Origin: Raphanus sativus
Lineage: Eukaryota > Streptophyta > Magnoliopsida > Brassicales > Brassicaceae
Assembly: GCF_000801105.2 (NCBI RefSeq)
Contig: NC_079515.1
Coordinates: 38,635,920-38,699,919 of the forward strand
Direction of reading: 5' to 3'
Length of the DNA: 64,000 nucleotides
Numbering within the stretch: the first letter of the stretch is position 1; each line of letters begins with the position of its first letter. A program made the translations under genes and the position numbers. Below, in pieces: positions 1 to 10,313 of the stretch. The notes under the pieces were generated by a model. The model worked only from the letters and a program-made list of their open reading frames with translations, had not been told where the DNA came from and made no database searches.

Positions 1-254
1 GTTTTTCTTAGTCATGTCATTATTGCTATTATGCCATATTTTCTGATATGACTTCTTTGGAGACTGACATGTGTTCTGACTTAGAAGTTGCCTTATGGTA
101 ACAGATTCTCACAGGCTCTCTGTTCTTATGTTTTGTTCTACGTATCCTTACTGAATATGTGCATAAAGTCACGAAATGAAAACTATATGCTTTTGTGTTT
201 TTGTTTTGTTAGTAGAATTTTTTATTCTTATTTTAACCATCTTTCACTGTATAG

Positions 255-1971
255 GCCATTGTCAGTTTCACAACGATGCAGTTTCAGCTGTGTAGTGTCT
301 TCTTCACATTTTCTCTTGGCACAAGAGCCCATTATTTTGGACGGACACTTCTCCATGGTGGTGCTAGGGTATATATTCTTGTCTTTGGTTCTTTAATCTC
401 TCTATATTGTCTGGATTGTGATTAGACATTGTTTGTCAACAGTACCAAGCCACTGGAAGAGGGTTTGTCGTCAAGCATATCACATTTTCTGAAAACTACC
501 GTCTTTACTCCAGAAGTCATTTTGTCAAAGGGTATCTGTCCTCGTATACCTTTGTTTCTTATGTGCAATACATTACTTATGTATGCTCTTTTTCTTCTCC
601 AGGATGGAAGTTATTCTGTTACTAGTTGTCTACCTTGCGTATGGAAACGATCATAAGGCTGGTGCTGTTTCCTACATCCTTCTGTCTGTTAGCAGCTGGT
701 TTTTGGCTGGCTCTTGGCTTTTTGCTCCTTACCTGTTCAATCCTGCTGGACTTGAGTGGCAAAAGTAAGTGGTGCTGTCTTTTTTATGTCCTGTTGAGCA
801 ACATTTTCTCTCATTGAGCAACGATTGACGTTATTCTCCTTTCAGAGTCGTGGTGGACTTTAGAGAGTGGACAAATTGGCTCTTTTACAGAGGTGGAATC
901 GGTGTGAAAGGAGCTGAAAGCTGGGAAGCTTGGTGGGAAGAAGAACTGGTAAGAACCCCCATTTTTCCTTAGTTTTTGTTATTTTTGCTGGATCCTTGCT
1001 AACTAGTACGCTCTTCATGCTGTCACATTACACTTTTGGAGGTGTTTTATGATTTTTCTTGCTTGTTAGCCTGTCTGTTAATTTATCTACTTAATAATTT
1101 ATCTTTTGTACATACAACAGTCTCACATTCGGACCTTGAGCGGGAGGATAGTGGAGACTATATTAAGTCTACGATTCTTTATCTTCCAGTATGGTATTGT
1201 CTACAAACTGAAACTAGACGGATCAGATACATCATTTACGGTACAGCGTTTCTCTTTGTCTACACTTCAACTTATCATGGTTTGCTAGTTCATGGTTCTT
1301 TTTAATACCATCTAGTAATATTGTACTTGTAACATTTTGCAGGTTTATGGTTGGTCATGGGCTGCATTAGCGACGATTATTGTTCTTTTCAAGGTCGGTT
1401 CATTCCACGTCCATTTCATGCTGAGTGTATTGCATTAACATGATTCTGATGTATATCTCCATTGATATAGGTCTTTTCCATCAGTCAGAAGAGTTCTGTT
1501 AATTTCCAGCTTGTGCTGAGACTTGTACAAGGCATTGCCTTCTTGTTGGCTCTAGCTGGCACAATCGTAGCGGTTAGGCTCACAGACTTGTCAGTAACAG
1601 ACATATTCGCTAGTTTATTGGCCATTATACCGACAGGATGGGGAATCCTCTCTGTAAGTTTCGCTACCTGTTGTATCTAGTCTCTTGCGTGAGGTCTACG
1701 TTTTTAACATATGTAATCCTCTCTTTATTGTTAGATTGCGTGTGCTTGGAAGCCATACATAAAGCGAATTGGGATGTGGAAGTCGATCCGTTCACTAGCA
1801 AGGCTCTATGATGCAGGAATGGGAATGCTCATATTTCTACCCGTTGCGTTCTTCTCGTGGTTCCCATTTTTCTCCACCTTCCAAACGCGTATGATGTTTA
1901 ACCAAGCGTTTAGTCGTGGTCTAGAGATCTCTCTCATCCTCGCTGGAAACAATCCTAGTTCAGATTTTTGA
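255..1971 (+). CDS. GSL10: Callose synthase, C-terminal exons (partial, 5' end outside window)
   Basis: C-terminal part of a 1,3-beta-glucan (callose) synthase, a multi-pass plasma-membrane enzyme that polymerises UDP-glucose into callose. Exons I can join: 255-368, 443-531, 603-764, 846-948, 1121-1240, 1343-1393, 1471-1653 and 1735-1971, all with GT-AG introns and continuous frame. The protein carries family landmarks: THYFGRT-like block (here RAHYFGRT), GRGFVVKH, RLYSRSHFVKG, the long hydrophobic stretch after MEVILL, NWLFYRGGIGVK, ESWEAWWEEE, RFFIFQYGIVYKL, IPTGWGILSIA and the end GLEISLILAGN. Several transmembrane segments are evident. It matches my recollection of GSL10 (CalS9) better than GSL8, and the downstream genes fit the At3g07160 neighbourhood. 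The catalytic region lies upstream, outside the window. An exon before 255 could not be placed. No frame break is visible. Confidence 0.9.
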
Positions 1972-3430
1972 GATCCTTTAATAGCTTTTGCCTTTTGTTG
2001 AGTGTTATGCTATATCTATTTCTCATTCATTTCTTTTTGGAAAAATTGTTTTTAGACCCAAAAAATGATAACTATGTCCTATTATGCTAATATCTTATCG
2101 TACTATTTTTTTTTCTCTAATACCTTTTAGTATTTTCTAAAATAAATCAAATTAAATAGTTTTATAAACAAAAAGAAATAAAAAACAATACATTGATTTT
2201 ATAAAAAATTGATTTATAAAAAATAGAAAAAATTGATTTATAAAAAATAAAAGAAAATCGATTTTCTTTTAAAAATAGAAATGGTGATTTATTAAATCAA
2301 TTTTTAAATTAAAAAAATAAAATTATAAATATCAATTTTTAAATTAAAAAATCAAAGTTTAAGATTTTATGGATTTTTAATTACTTTAGTTAAAAATTAT
2401 ATTTTAATATTTAACAATGTTTTTTTAATTGTAATTTTGATTTTTAATTGAAATTAGGGGCAGTATTGTCATTTTAAAAAAATTAGCCTAATAAAACATA
2501 ATGTATATGAGATTAGTAGTAAGACATATTTATCAATTTTTGGCTTAAAAAAACAATTTTCCCTTTTTTGTGTTTTCCTTTCCGTGGTTTTATGAGTTTA
2601 ACGGGCCTAGTAGAAAATAGATGCAAAGATTCATCTGGTCGCAGAACCATGTCCAAGCCTGAAATAGAAAGTGAACATAAGAGTGTAAGTAGAAAAAACA
2701 AAATAGACCATTTATTATTTCCATTTAAGAAGCTATGTTCATAATGAAAAGAAGATTATGAAAAAAACTCAAAGTTACCAAATCTACTAATAAATTTAAT
2801 AATTTATTATAAAAAAATTAAAGCTACTCATTTATAATAATTTTCATATATTTAAGTATCTATATGAACCAAAAAGTTATGAAAAGAACTTTATAATGGC
2901 TCTTCCAAACTCGATATCATCTGGCCATATTTGTCAAGTTCAACTGTATAAACAATACAGATTAACTGAGTTTTGATTCTTTCTACTAATCTTCTAGAAA
3001 AAAATTATGTTAGTTTATTTCATGTCATATTTTATAATATTCTAAATTTTAACATATTCAATGTCTATTGCGACTTAGCTTATAAGTTTTCATGTGTCGA
3101 TAAGTTTTGTGGTTTCATAATTTTCATCAATTTCTTTCAAATTTTATTTATATTTTTCTGTAATGAAAAAATTTGGTTTCTAAATTTTGTTATTACTAAT
3201 ATTTTTATAAGAAAATTTAGCATTCAGTTGGAAAATACAAAGATTGTGCATAAACTCTTAAATCTTAGTAAATCAATTCAGTTAGTATTAGAAATTAAAT
3301 ATAAAAGTTTGATGACTCGATTACACAAATCTGTAGAGTTTTGACCAATGTAGTTCTAGATTCAAGATTCTTAGCATTTGATCGTCATTATGGTTGAAAT
3401 CTTTCTATTATTTTCTTCGTTGTAAAAGTC
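1972..3430. other. AT-rich intergenic stretch, no gene seen
   Basis: 3' flank of the callose synthase, followed by very AT-rich sequence (about 2040-2500 is nearly pure A/T with repeated aattgatttataaaaaa-like phrases). Open frames here lack codon bias and recognisable motifs. I see no gene, and no element with clear ends. Confidence 0.5.
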
Positions 3431-3690
3431 AGATATGGTCTAAATAAAAGTTTTCACTTACAGTCTCATCCCATAAAAGTTGTGAATCTTTTTGATGTAA
3501 GAAAGAAATTTAAAGTTCCATACTTTCTAAAAGATCTCGAGGAAGCTTTTTAGAACAGAGCTAACGAGTTACTACGGCTCTTTAACGCCGACATTAAACT
3601 CCACAACCTTTCTCCATCACCGGAATCCAATCAATAAAACGATTAATAAAGTAACTACATGAATTATTTCTTCCATGCAGACTATAGTAA
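3431..3690 (-). pseudogene. Relic duplicate of the RING gene at 7188-8237 with its interior deleted
   Basis: This stretch aligns by eye to both ends of the RING-gene segment. 3431-3551 matches the 3' flank and stop region (7084-7200, sharing aaaagatctcgagga) and 3557-3690 matches a short internal piece plus the start codon region and 5' flank (8204-8330, sharing aacgagttactacggctctt). Nearly the whole coding region is missing. One deletion removes about 45 bp after gatctcgagga, and a second removes about 925 bp between agaacagagct and gctaacgagtt, with gct shared at the junction. It cannot encode a RING protein. The two copies flank the helicase gene. Confidence 0.85.
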
Positions 3691-3783
3691 CGGAAATAAA
3701 AATAAAAATACAATTTTGTTACAACCAATGTATTATAATCTCCAAAATCAATCATCCATTTATACAAAAAAAAACCTACATAC

Positions 3784-3896
3784 CTTGCAACAAAATACGG
3801 ATCCCTCACGATCGTTAAGGGGCCAGCTCCAATCCTGTAGAAACTCTGCAAATCCTCCACGGTGAATCGCAGCAGTATCTCAACAAGGCGTTTCCA
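3784..3896 (-). pseudogene. Isolated exon-like fragment, family not recognised
   Basis: On the minus strand a 113-bp stretch is open between an acceptor-like cttag and a donor-like gtatgt. It reads with protein-like composition (…LVEILLRFTVEDLQSFY… then GAGPLTIVRDPYFVAR). Stops bound it upstream in the same frame. I do not recognise the family and see no neighbouring exon. It lies just upstream of the RING relic and may be debris of another gene carried in the same rearrangement. It could also be a chance open frame. Confidence 0.3.
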
Positions 3897-4790
3897 CTAA
3901 GTTCAGGTGATTCCTGAACTTTGTTGACTTTTCTTCTCTTTCCTTCTCTACGTCCACAACCATCTTTCGTTTAGTAAAAAAGAATTATAAAGACAGAGAG
4001 AGACAGAGAGAGAAAAAGATAATGATGACATAGACTACTAGTCAAAGACGGCGGAGAAAGAAGAATAAAAAAGCTTCCTTTTTAAACTCAAACTCTTTTT
4101 GCTTTTACTCCTATGTTTAGGGAAAGCTTCTCCTTTATTTTGTTGTAACGTTAATAACGGCTCGTTTCTTTTTCCAACGGTCCTTTCTCTTCTTTTTCCA
4201 ATGGTCCATTCTCTTTTTCTTTCACTTAACGAGCAAATATGTATTGTATTTTTTCGAATTTCAAAACTATAATCGAAACGCGCCTGCACCTTATGCTGAA
4301 ACAAGTGCAGTTTTATGTTTAAACTAAACAATATTCTTAAAATATTAAAATCACAGTTCTCTGTACTAAAATATTTCTCTTAAAAATCTCATATATTTCT
4401 TCAGTTGTAAGATTTTATTATCGAACAATTGTAAACTTTGGTTACTTTTATTTTAATGCATCAAATTTAGTCAAAAAAAAATATTCATCTTAATCTCTTA
4501 TGATATATCTCTTAGTTCTCGCAGTGACCATGATAACTGCATCACGTTACTGACGTTAACACATTTCTTATTTTACCAAAAAGAGATAACTTTATTACCA
4601 TGACCTTTCTGAGCTTACAAAATGTGTGAACACACGGCGTAAAATAAACTTGAGGTCCACTGAAGAGAAAAGGAAATTAAAGTTTTTTTTTTTTGGCATC
4701 AATTAAAGTTTTGTTGAAAGGAAATTTTCTAAATGATTTTTCTCAAAATTTCCAAAATACACAATGAAAAGGAAAATAGGGTTTGGTGAC

Positions 4791-4798
4791 TATAAATA
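4791..4798 (+). promoter_or_regulatory. TATA box of the helicase gene
   Basis: tataaata lies about 130 bp before the first ATG (4929) of the intronless helicase reading frame. It is followed at about 30 bp by a plausible start region and an A-rich leader. If this gene is a retrocopy, it has found or kept a usable core promoter. Confidence 0.55.
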
Positions 4799-4928
4799 CA
4801 GCAAGTGTTTACGACTTCATTCAATCTAAAGTAAGGGAAGCAAACAACTAAAAAAGCATACAAGTACGAGAAGCTGGTGCGGGTTTTTTGTTTGATTTGT
4901 AATTTGTTTGTTGAAGAGAGTCGTGGAT

Positions 4929-6263
4929 ATGATGATGAAGAAGAAGTCAGCTGCTAGGTATTACGAAGAACGGAGGAATCTACCAGTATGGGTGCAAAAA
5001 GAAGAGTTTCTCCGAACTTTCATGGAGAATCAGATGGTGATGGTGACCGGTGAGACCGGTAGTGGTAAAACAACGCAGATCCCACAGTTTGTTTTAGAAA
5101 CAGTGATGGATGAAAATTACCCTAGCTCTGATGATCAGTGGTTGGTTGGGTGCACGCAGCCTCATCGAGTTGCAGCCATATCTGCCGCACGTCGTGTCGC
5201 CGAAGAGATGGATGTAAAGATAGGGGAAGAAGTCGGTTACACAGTCCGTTTTGAGGATTGCAGTAGCTCCCGAACAGTGCTCAAATATCTGACTAATGAT
5301 GTGCTTCTGAGGGAAGCCAGGGCGGATCCGCTCTTAGCTAGATACAAAGTGATTATCCTGGACGAAGTGCATGATAGAAGTTTAGCCACGGATTTACTTG
5401 TTGGTATTCTTAAACGCACCTTGACTAGCCGACCTGATTTTAAACTTGTTGTGATGAGTGCAACCCTAGAGGAGTATTTTAGTGGTGCGCCTCTCATCAA
5501 GGAGTACTTTAGTGGTGCGCCTCTCATCAAAGTCCCTTCTAGCCTCCATCCAGTGGAGATCTGGTACACTCGAGAACCCGTGATGGACTATCTCGAGTCT
5601 GCTATAAGCAAAGTTATCCAGATTCACATGTGTGAACCAACAGGTGACATTCTTGTTTTCTTGACCGGGGAAGAAGAGATTGAACAAGCTTGCAGTAGAA
5701 TTATCCGTAGTCTTGGAGATCAAGTCACAGTTGTGCCCTTGTATTCCTCTCTTCCATCAGCCGTGCAACACAAGATCTTCGATCCTACACCAAAGTCATT
5801 GAGAAAGATCATCGTCTCCACCAACGTTGCTGAGACTTCTTTGTCCATGGACGGGATTGTTTATGTGGTTGATTCTGGTTTCTCCAAGCAAAAAGACTAC
5901 GACTTTCACACTGCTGTCGAGTTCTGGTTGGTGTCCCCAATATCCCAAGCAAGTGCTTACCAGAGAGCAGGACGTGCCGGTAGAACACGGCCTGGAAAAT
6001 GTTTCAGGCTCTACACTGAGCAGACTTTCAATGACTTCCCGGTTCGGGAGACTCCTGAGATAGTTAGATCAAACCCTGTTAACACAGTTTTGACTTTGAA
6101 ACAGCTGGGTGTGAACGACTTGAAATCGTTTGAATATATAGATCCTCCTTCCCCTAAAATGCTCTTACGGGCCTTGGAGGATTTGTTTCATCTGGGAGCT
6201 GTAGATGACCAAGGTAACTTGACAAATATAGGCCTGATGATGAGTCTAGAAGAGCCACTTTGA
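4929..6263 (+). CDS. Intronless DEAH-box RNA helicase, PRP43-like, C-terminally truncated
   Basis: Helicase core related to the spliceosome/ribosome-biogenesis helicase PRP43 (DHX15; At2g47250/At3g62310 type). The first ATG triplet is at 4929; the frame also opens upstream at non-ATG codons. About 444 aa against roughly 720-730 for the family. Motifs in order: I GETGSGKT, Ia TQPHR, II DEVH (A to V), III SAT, IV LVFLTGEEEI, V STNVAETS, VI QRAGRAGR. The N terminus begins just before LPVWVQKEEF, so about 50 residues are missing. The C terminus stops at the start of the winged-helix/ratchet region, so the ratchet and OB-fold domains needed for G-patch activation are absent. A 30-bp in-frame tandem duplication (5471-5530) doubles EYFSGAPLIK after motif III and replaces the usual AEKFQ. 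No introns over the whole core suggests retroposition (inference). Motifs otherwise intact; ATPase activity is uncertain. Confidence 0.85.
   Translation: MMMKKKSAARYYEERRNLPVWVQKEEFLRTFMENQMVMVTGETGSGKTTQIPQFVLETVMDENYPSSDDQWLVGCTQPHRVAAISAARRVAEEMDVKIGEEVGYTVRFEDCSSSRTVLKYLTNDVLLREARADPLLARYKVIILDEVHDRSLATDLLVGILKRTLTSRPDFKLVVMSATLEEYFSGAPLIKEYFSGAPLIKVPSSLHPVEIWYTREPVMDYLESAISKVIQIHMCEPTGDILVFLTGEEEIEQACSRIIRSLGDQVTVVPLYSSLPSAVQHKIFDPTPKSLRKIIVSTNVAETSLSMDGIVYVVDSGFSKQKDYDFHTAVEFWLVSPISQASAYQRAGRAGRTRPGKCFRLYTEQTFNDFPVRETPEIVRSNPVNTVLTLKQLGVNDLKSFEYIDPPSPKMLLRALEDLFHLGAVDDQGNLTNIGLMMSLEEPL
5471..5530 (+). repeat. 30-bp in-frame tandem duplication inside the helicase
   Basis: Two adjacent 30-bp units differ at one base (agtatttt versus agtacttt). 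They add ten residues between helicase motifs III and IV without breaking the frame. Confidence 0.95.
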
Positions 6264-7083
6264 ATTTATATTATAAAGTTCTTTTCATTTTTTTTTGTTG
6301 CACAGAGACTAAAATATATGAAAATTATTACAAGTTCGTAGTGTCAACTTTTTTTTTACAAAAAATATTTAATTTATTTGTAGATTTGTTAACCGTTGAC
6401 TTTTAATAATCTTCTTTTCATAATGAAGATACTTCGTAAAAGGATATAATCTGTTTTGTTTTCTTCCTTTTTGGTGGGGTCCGCGAAATAGTCAAAAAAA
6501 TGCAGAGAACAAGTTTTTCTGTTCGTAACCTTTTTTTTTGGCGGGCTCTCCCTCCCATAAAAACCATGCAATAAAGGTGCTTTTATATAACAAAGTTAAC
6601 ATTCACGAACCAGACTCATGTGGTCCAGTTTAAATAGTGATTGGTGGTAATGATAACCGTGAAAAGCTGGTGACTGAGCACGCCGATGAACTGGTAAATG
6701 CCCTGAGCCAACCAGACGGTCCAGACCGGATCTAGCATATATTGTGTAGGAATTTTTTGCACTTGGAACTTAACCGTCTGGTAAGCTTTGTTGGAAACCT
6801 GATTATAGTGCCTTGAGACTTGAGAGTAAGAAGTTTAAGCCACGTTAGGCTTAGACTCTAATAATAAGGTTAGACTAACTCCTAATCGTGCCAAGAATCA
6901 CGTTAGGATTAGACGCTAATAAAATAAGATTAATTACAGGCGCAGATAAATCCGAAACATGAGCAATTAACATACGGTATAAGAATCAAGATTCGAGCAG
7001 AAGGTCAGAGACCAAATTTACATTTGTGAGATAACCTGGCAATCTCACATTCGTGGACAACCTGATCACATATCAGTTTAAAA
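6264..7083. other. Intergenic, imperfect short direct repeat
   Basis: No gene seen. Around 6840-6935 a roughly 60-bp phrase (cacgttagg.ttagac.ctaataa) occurs twice, imperfectly. The far end is the 3' flank shared with the RING relic at 3431. Confidence 0.4.
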
Positions 7084-7187
7084 CAGATATTGTCTAAATA
7101 AAAGTTTTCACTTAACAGTCAGTCTCATCCAATAAAAGTTGTGGATTTTTTTGATGTAAGAAAAAAAATTAAAAAGTTCCAAACTTT

Positions 7188-8237
7188 CTAAAAGATCTCG
7201 AGGAATTCGAGGACGAAGGTGGTGCAAACAGGACAATGGCCTTTTTGAGCCATAAGCTCTTTAGAACAGAGCTTACAAAACGTATGACCACACAGCGTAA
7301 AGGTCGCACTTTTGATCTTCACCTGACAAACACAGCAACTCACCTCTCCTTCTGCTCCATCATCATCTTCTTCTTCCTCCTCTTCGTCGTCTTCGTAATC
7401 TTCTTCATCATCCATGGCGTATCTTGCTCCCGTCAACCCCATCTGCCTATCCGTCTCCTCCAAAAGATCCATCAGCGACATCGTCTGCTTCGGCGCAGAA
7501 GCTTCCTCCTCCTCCGCTTCTCCTGAACCATATCCCTCCTCATCCTCCTCCTCATCGTCGTCGTCGCTTGCATCCGCCGCGGCCTCCGCCTCCGCCGCTT
7601 CCTGCGCCGCGACGGCTTCCCTCGCCGACATCTGCCTCTCGTCGACGAACTTCACCACTGGATGACGGCGTATCTTATCGTCGTCCCCGTCTCCGTGATC
7701 TCTGACGGAATCGTGCCGCGATAGCTGCGGTTTGAAGCTGCTCGACGGCGGTCCGTCTCCCGGGATGCTCACGTCGGCGAAATTACTCTCCGGGTTTTTA
7801 CCCGACCCGACCCGCATTGAAGATCCGCGAGTGAACATCCCGCGTCCTGATGAGCCAGGTGGATCCGACATCGGGATCGCGTGGACTAGCTCGTTGGACT
7901 GCGATCGAAACTCTGCTGCGATGTGTTTGGGATTGGGGATAAGGATATCCGAGGCGGGGATGTGAAAAGACGAGGTCCAAGCGGAACCGGTTCGTTTGAG
8001 GCGGAGTTTTTCGCGGAATATCTGCCACGTGGTTCGGTCTTTGTGCTCTTCCTTCTCGTATTCGTAGCGTATGATATCGAATAGCGTTTGGCTTGGTGTT
8101 GTTGTTGTGCGTTGCGGTACGATTGCGTTTTGCGGTGGTGATGGTGGAGATGATGGTTGAATAACGATCTCACCGCCAAGAACAGCGTCTAGTGTTAGTC
8201 CGGCTAACGAGTTACTACGGCTCTTTAACGCCGACAT
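7188..8237 (-). CDS. RING-type zinc finger protein, single exon (At3g07120-like)
   Basis: 349-aa protein, probably an E3 ubiquitin ligase because of the C-terminal C3HC4 RING (CCVCQ…C-G-HTFC-x2-C…CPVC, last 50 residues). The first half is rich in Ser/Pro and has a conserved opening (SALKSRSNSLAGLTLDAVLG). The middle (about residues 195-290) is Ala/Glu/Asp rich, with long acidic runs before the RING. The ATG at 8237 is preceded by stops and is conserved in the relic copy at 3.6 kb. Substrates are unknown. Long open frames on the opposite strand are shadows of the GC-rich acidic repeats. Position between GSL10 and SEC24A matches Arabidopsis At3g07120. Confidence 0.88.
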   Translation of the reverse strand: MSALKSRSNSLAGLTLDAVLGGEIVIQPSSPPSPPQNAIVPQRTTTTPSQTLFDIIRYEYEKEEHKDRTTWQIFREKLRLKRTGSAWTSSFHIPASDILIPNPKHIAAEFRSQSNELVHAIPMSDPPGSSGRGMFTRGSSMRVGSGKNPESNFADVSIPGDGPPSSSFKPQLSRHDSVRDHGDGDDDKIRRHPVVKFVDERQMSAREAVAAQEAAEAEAAADASDDDDEEEDEEGYGSGEAEEEEASAPKQTMSLMDLLEETDRQMGLTGARYAMDDEEDYEDDEEEEEEDDDGAEGEVSCCVCQVKIKSATFTLCGHTFCKLCSKELMAQKGHCPVCTTFVLEFLEIF

Positions 8238-9281
8238 TAAACTTCACAACCTTTCTCATTGTCGGAGGCCAATCAATAGCAGCCATTAATAAAGTAAATT
8301 AAAATGAATTATTTTTTCCAAACAGACTATAATGAAAATGTCTTAATTTAAAGTTACCTCTTTCATTGAGTTTAGAGAGTGTTGAACATTGTCTTTTACG
8401 TAGATTGAAAATTCTAATTTTTGGGTAATTTGTTTATTGTTTTTTTTGGAATGTTTATTAACTTTTTATCATTCAGACTTAGAATTTTTTGTTCTTGTCT
8501 ACGAATTTTTGTGGGGTGTAAGCGTTTTAAAATGGAGAACAAGGATTAAGGAGGAACGAGTCCTCTGGTGAGAAAAAGATCTAAATTAAGGATGTTCCTA
8601 TTGTTTTTTTTTCTTTTGTTAAAGAGAAAGTTATTTACTGATGATAAATGTGAATTGTCAATCTACTAACAAATTATCGTCTTAATGTACATTTTCATTT
8701 TAAATATAAAAGTATTACTAACAATTTATTTAAAGAACAAATTAGCTCAATATACTAAAATAAGTGGGATACCGTAGAATAGAAAAAAAATGATAAAGAT
8801 GGGGAGAAGAAGATTGGGGGGAAATAAGCTATGAAGTATAAATAAGGTAGATTTTGTGTGTATGGAGTGCAGTAATCTTATTTAAACTGAATTTTTATGC
8901 ACATGCCTAGAGCCGGCACTCAATACAATATGCATATATGGATTTTGAACTTTTTTATTATGAGATCTCTAACATTCACTAAATTTTAACTGATATAGTT
9001 TCTTGTAAAGGAGTCTTGGCCATGCTATATTGAAAAAATGTCAAAAGAGTTTTATGAGTGAGCAAGAAAATATCCACGCTATGTCACCATCATTTTGACG
9101 ATGTCTTAGCTATGGACTTAAATGTTAACCCAATGTCTCATTACATTATGCAACCCTGACCAGCTGCTTTGTAGGAAGCAGATCTTGAAGTTCGGATCGT
9201 ATAAGGTGAATGAATAGTTACATACTGTTTCCATGAAAAAGGATCAATACATTAAATTGTAGAGATTATGGAATCAAAAGA
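8238..9281. other. Intergenic between RING gene and tRNA-Ser
   Basis: Contains the 5' leader and promoter of the RING gene on its left side (homologous to the relic as far as about 8330), then AT-rich sequence. No coding frame or element ends recognised. Confidence 0.4.
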
Positions 9282-9363
9282 GTCAATATGTCCGAGTGGT
9301 TAAGGAGACAGACTTGAAATCTGTTGGGCTTCGCCCGCGCAGGTTCGAACCCTGCTGTTGACG
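9282..9363 (+). tRNA. tRNA-Ser(TGA)
   Basis: 82-nt class II tRNA. Acceptor gtcaata pairs with tgttgac plus discriminator g. The anticodon loop ct-TGA-aa has TGA at 9315-9317. There is a long variable arm (gggcttcgcccgc) and a T loop gttcgaacc. All stems pair. A T-rich stretch follows for Pol III termination. Reads UCN serine codons. Confidence 0.97.
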
Positions 9364-9500
9364 AGATTTTGCAATGAAGAAATTAGTTTTTTTTTTTCTT
9401 TTTTTTTGCAATGAAGAAATTACAAACTACCCATTACCATTGATCTTTTCTTTTTGCAACTAAGAAAGACAAGCCTCAGTACTTGGATTAGAGAACCCAA

Positions 9501-9807
9501 AGCCCAATTTATCTCGGCCCAGTAAGACTGCATAAAAAACGTCACCACGAAACCATAATTCGAAATAGTTGCTGAATAAAATTTGATTAAATTTGTGTAA
9601 AAATCTCATTAGTTTCGGACTAAGTTCATATCTATAGAAACTATTTTTTAAAAAAATAGAAAAGGAAAAGATTCAGGAAATTTTGTATACTCTAAAATTG
9701 AAGGGGCAAGTGTACAAGTAGAACAGTAGAAGAGATGACAACATGCAAGTTATGTGAGTTCTGGAGCCCATACAAACAGAGAGACTAGTGACCCAATTCT
9801 CGGCCCA
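9501..9807. promoter_or_regulatory. Site II-like elements upstream of SEC24A
   Basis: AGCCCA at 9501, GGCCCA at 9516 and GGCCCA at 9802 are copies of the TGGGCY element bound by TCP factors in housekeeping promoters. They precede the transcribed leader, whose likely 5'UTR intron runs from about 9954 to 10284. Confidence 0.45.
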
Positions 9808-10313
9808 TATATCACATCGTCTCCTTCACCGCGCATGATTCTCCAACTACGTGTCAAATCTTCTTCGGGTCACGATCTGAAGCCGATCGCTGCTGTAGAA
9901 TCAGTTTCCTGCTGCGCAAGCTCTCGACCTTTCCCTCTCTCTCACTCACTTCGAGGTAGTGTTCCCGCTCTAACCATATAATCAAATTGATGTCAGTTTA
10001 GAATTCTCCAGCTCATATTCAACGGTAATTGATCCAGATCTTCCCGAGCTTTAGCGGAGTTTCTGTTATACGTTTCTCGATCTAAGTCGTAGTAGAAGAT
10101 CGTCTTGAGAAGAGCCGGAAAGCTCATTGCAGAAGTTTGCCAGTTTTTGAATTTTGAAGTAAAACTACCGATTCTCAGAGGCGGATCTGTACTACTGTGA
10201 ACGGGAAGTAGATGAGTATTAGGTAGAATCTAGGATTGTAATTGATCTGGTCCATTGCTTCGAGTTTGCCTATAACAGATTCAGGTGCTAAGTTGTTGTA
10301 AGCAATAGTGAAT

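Noticed and set aside
2513..3344. Open frames of 62 and 123 codons in the AT-rich spacer
   Set aside because: Phe/Ile/Asn/Lys composition only, no motif, no ATG context or splice support.
3900..3922. Small palindrome agttcagg-tgatt-cctgaact resembling a terminator
   Set aside because: An 8-bp hairpin in plant nuclear DNA has no terminator role and is expected by chance at this scale.
7236..8179. Several open frames opposite and alongside the RING gene
   Set aside because: GC-rich Ser/Ala/Glu codons open all frames; only the minus-strand 349-codon frame carries a domain and a conserved start.
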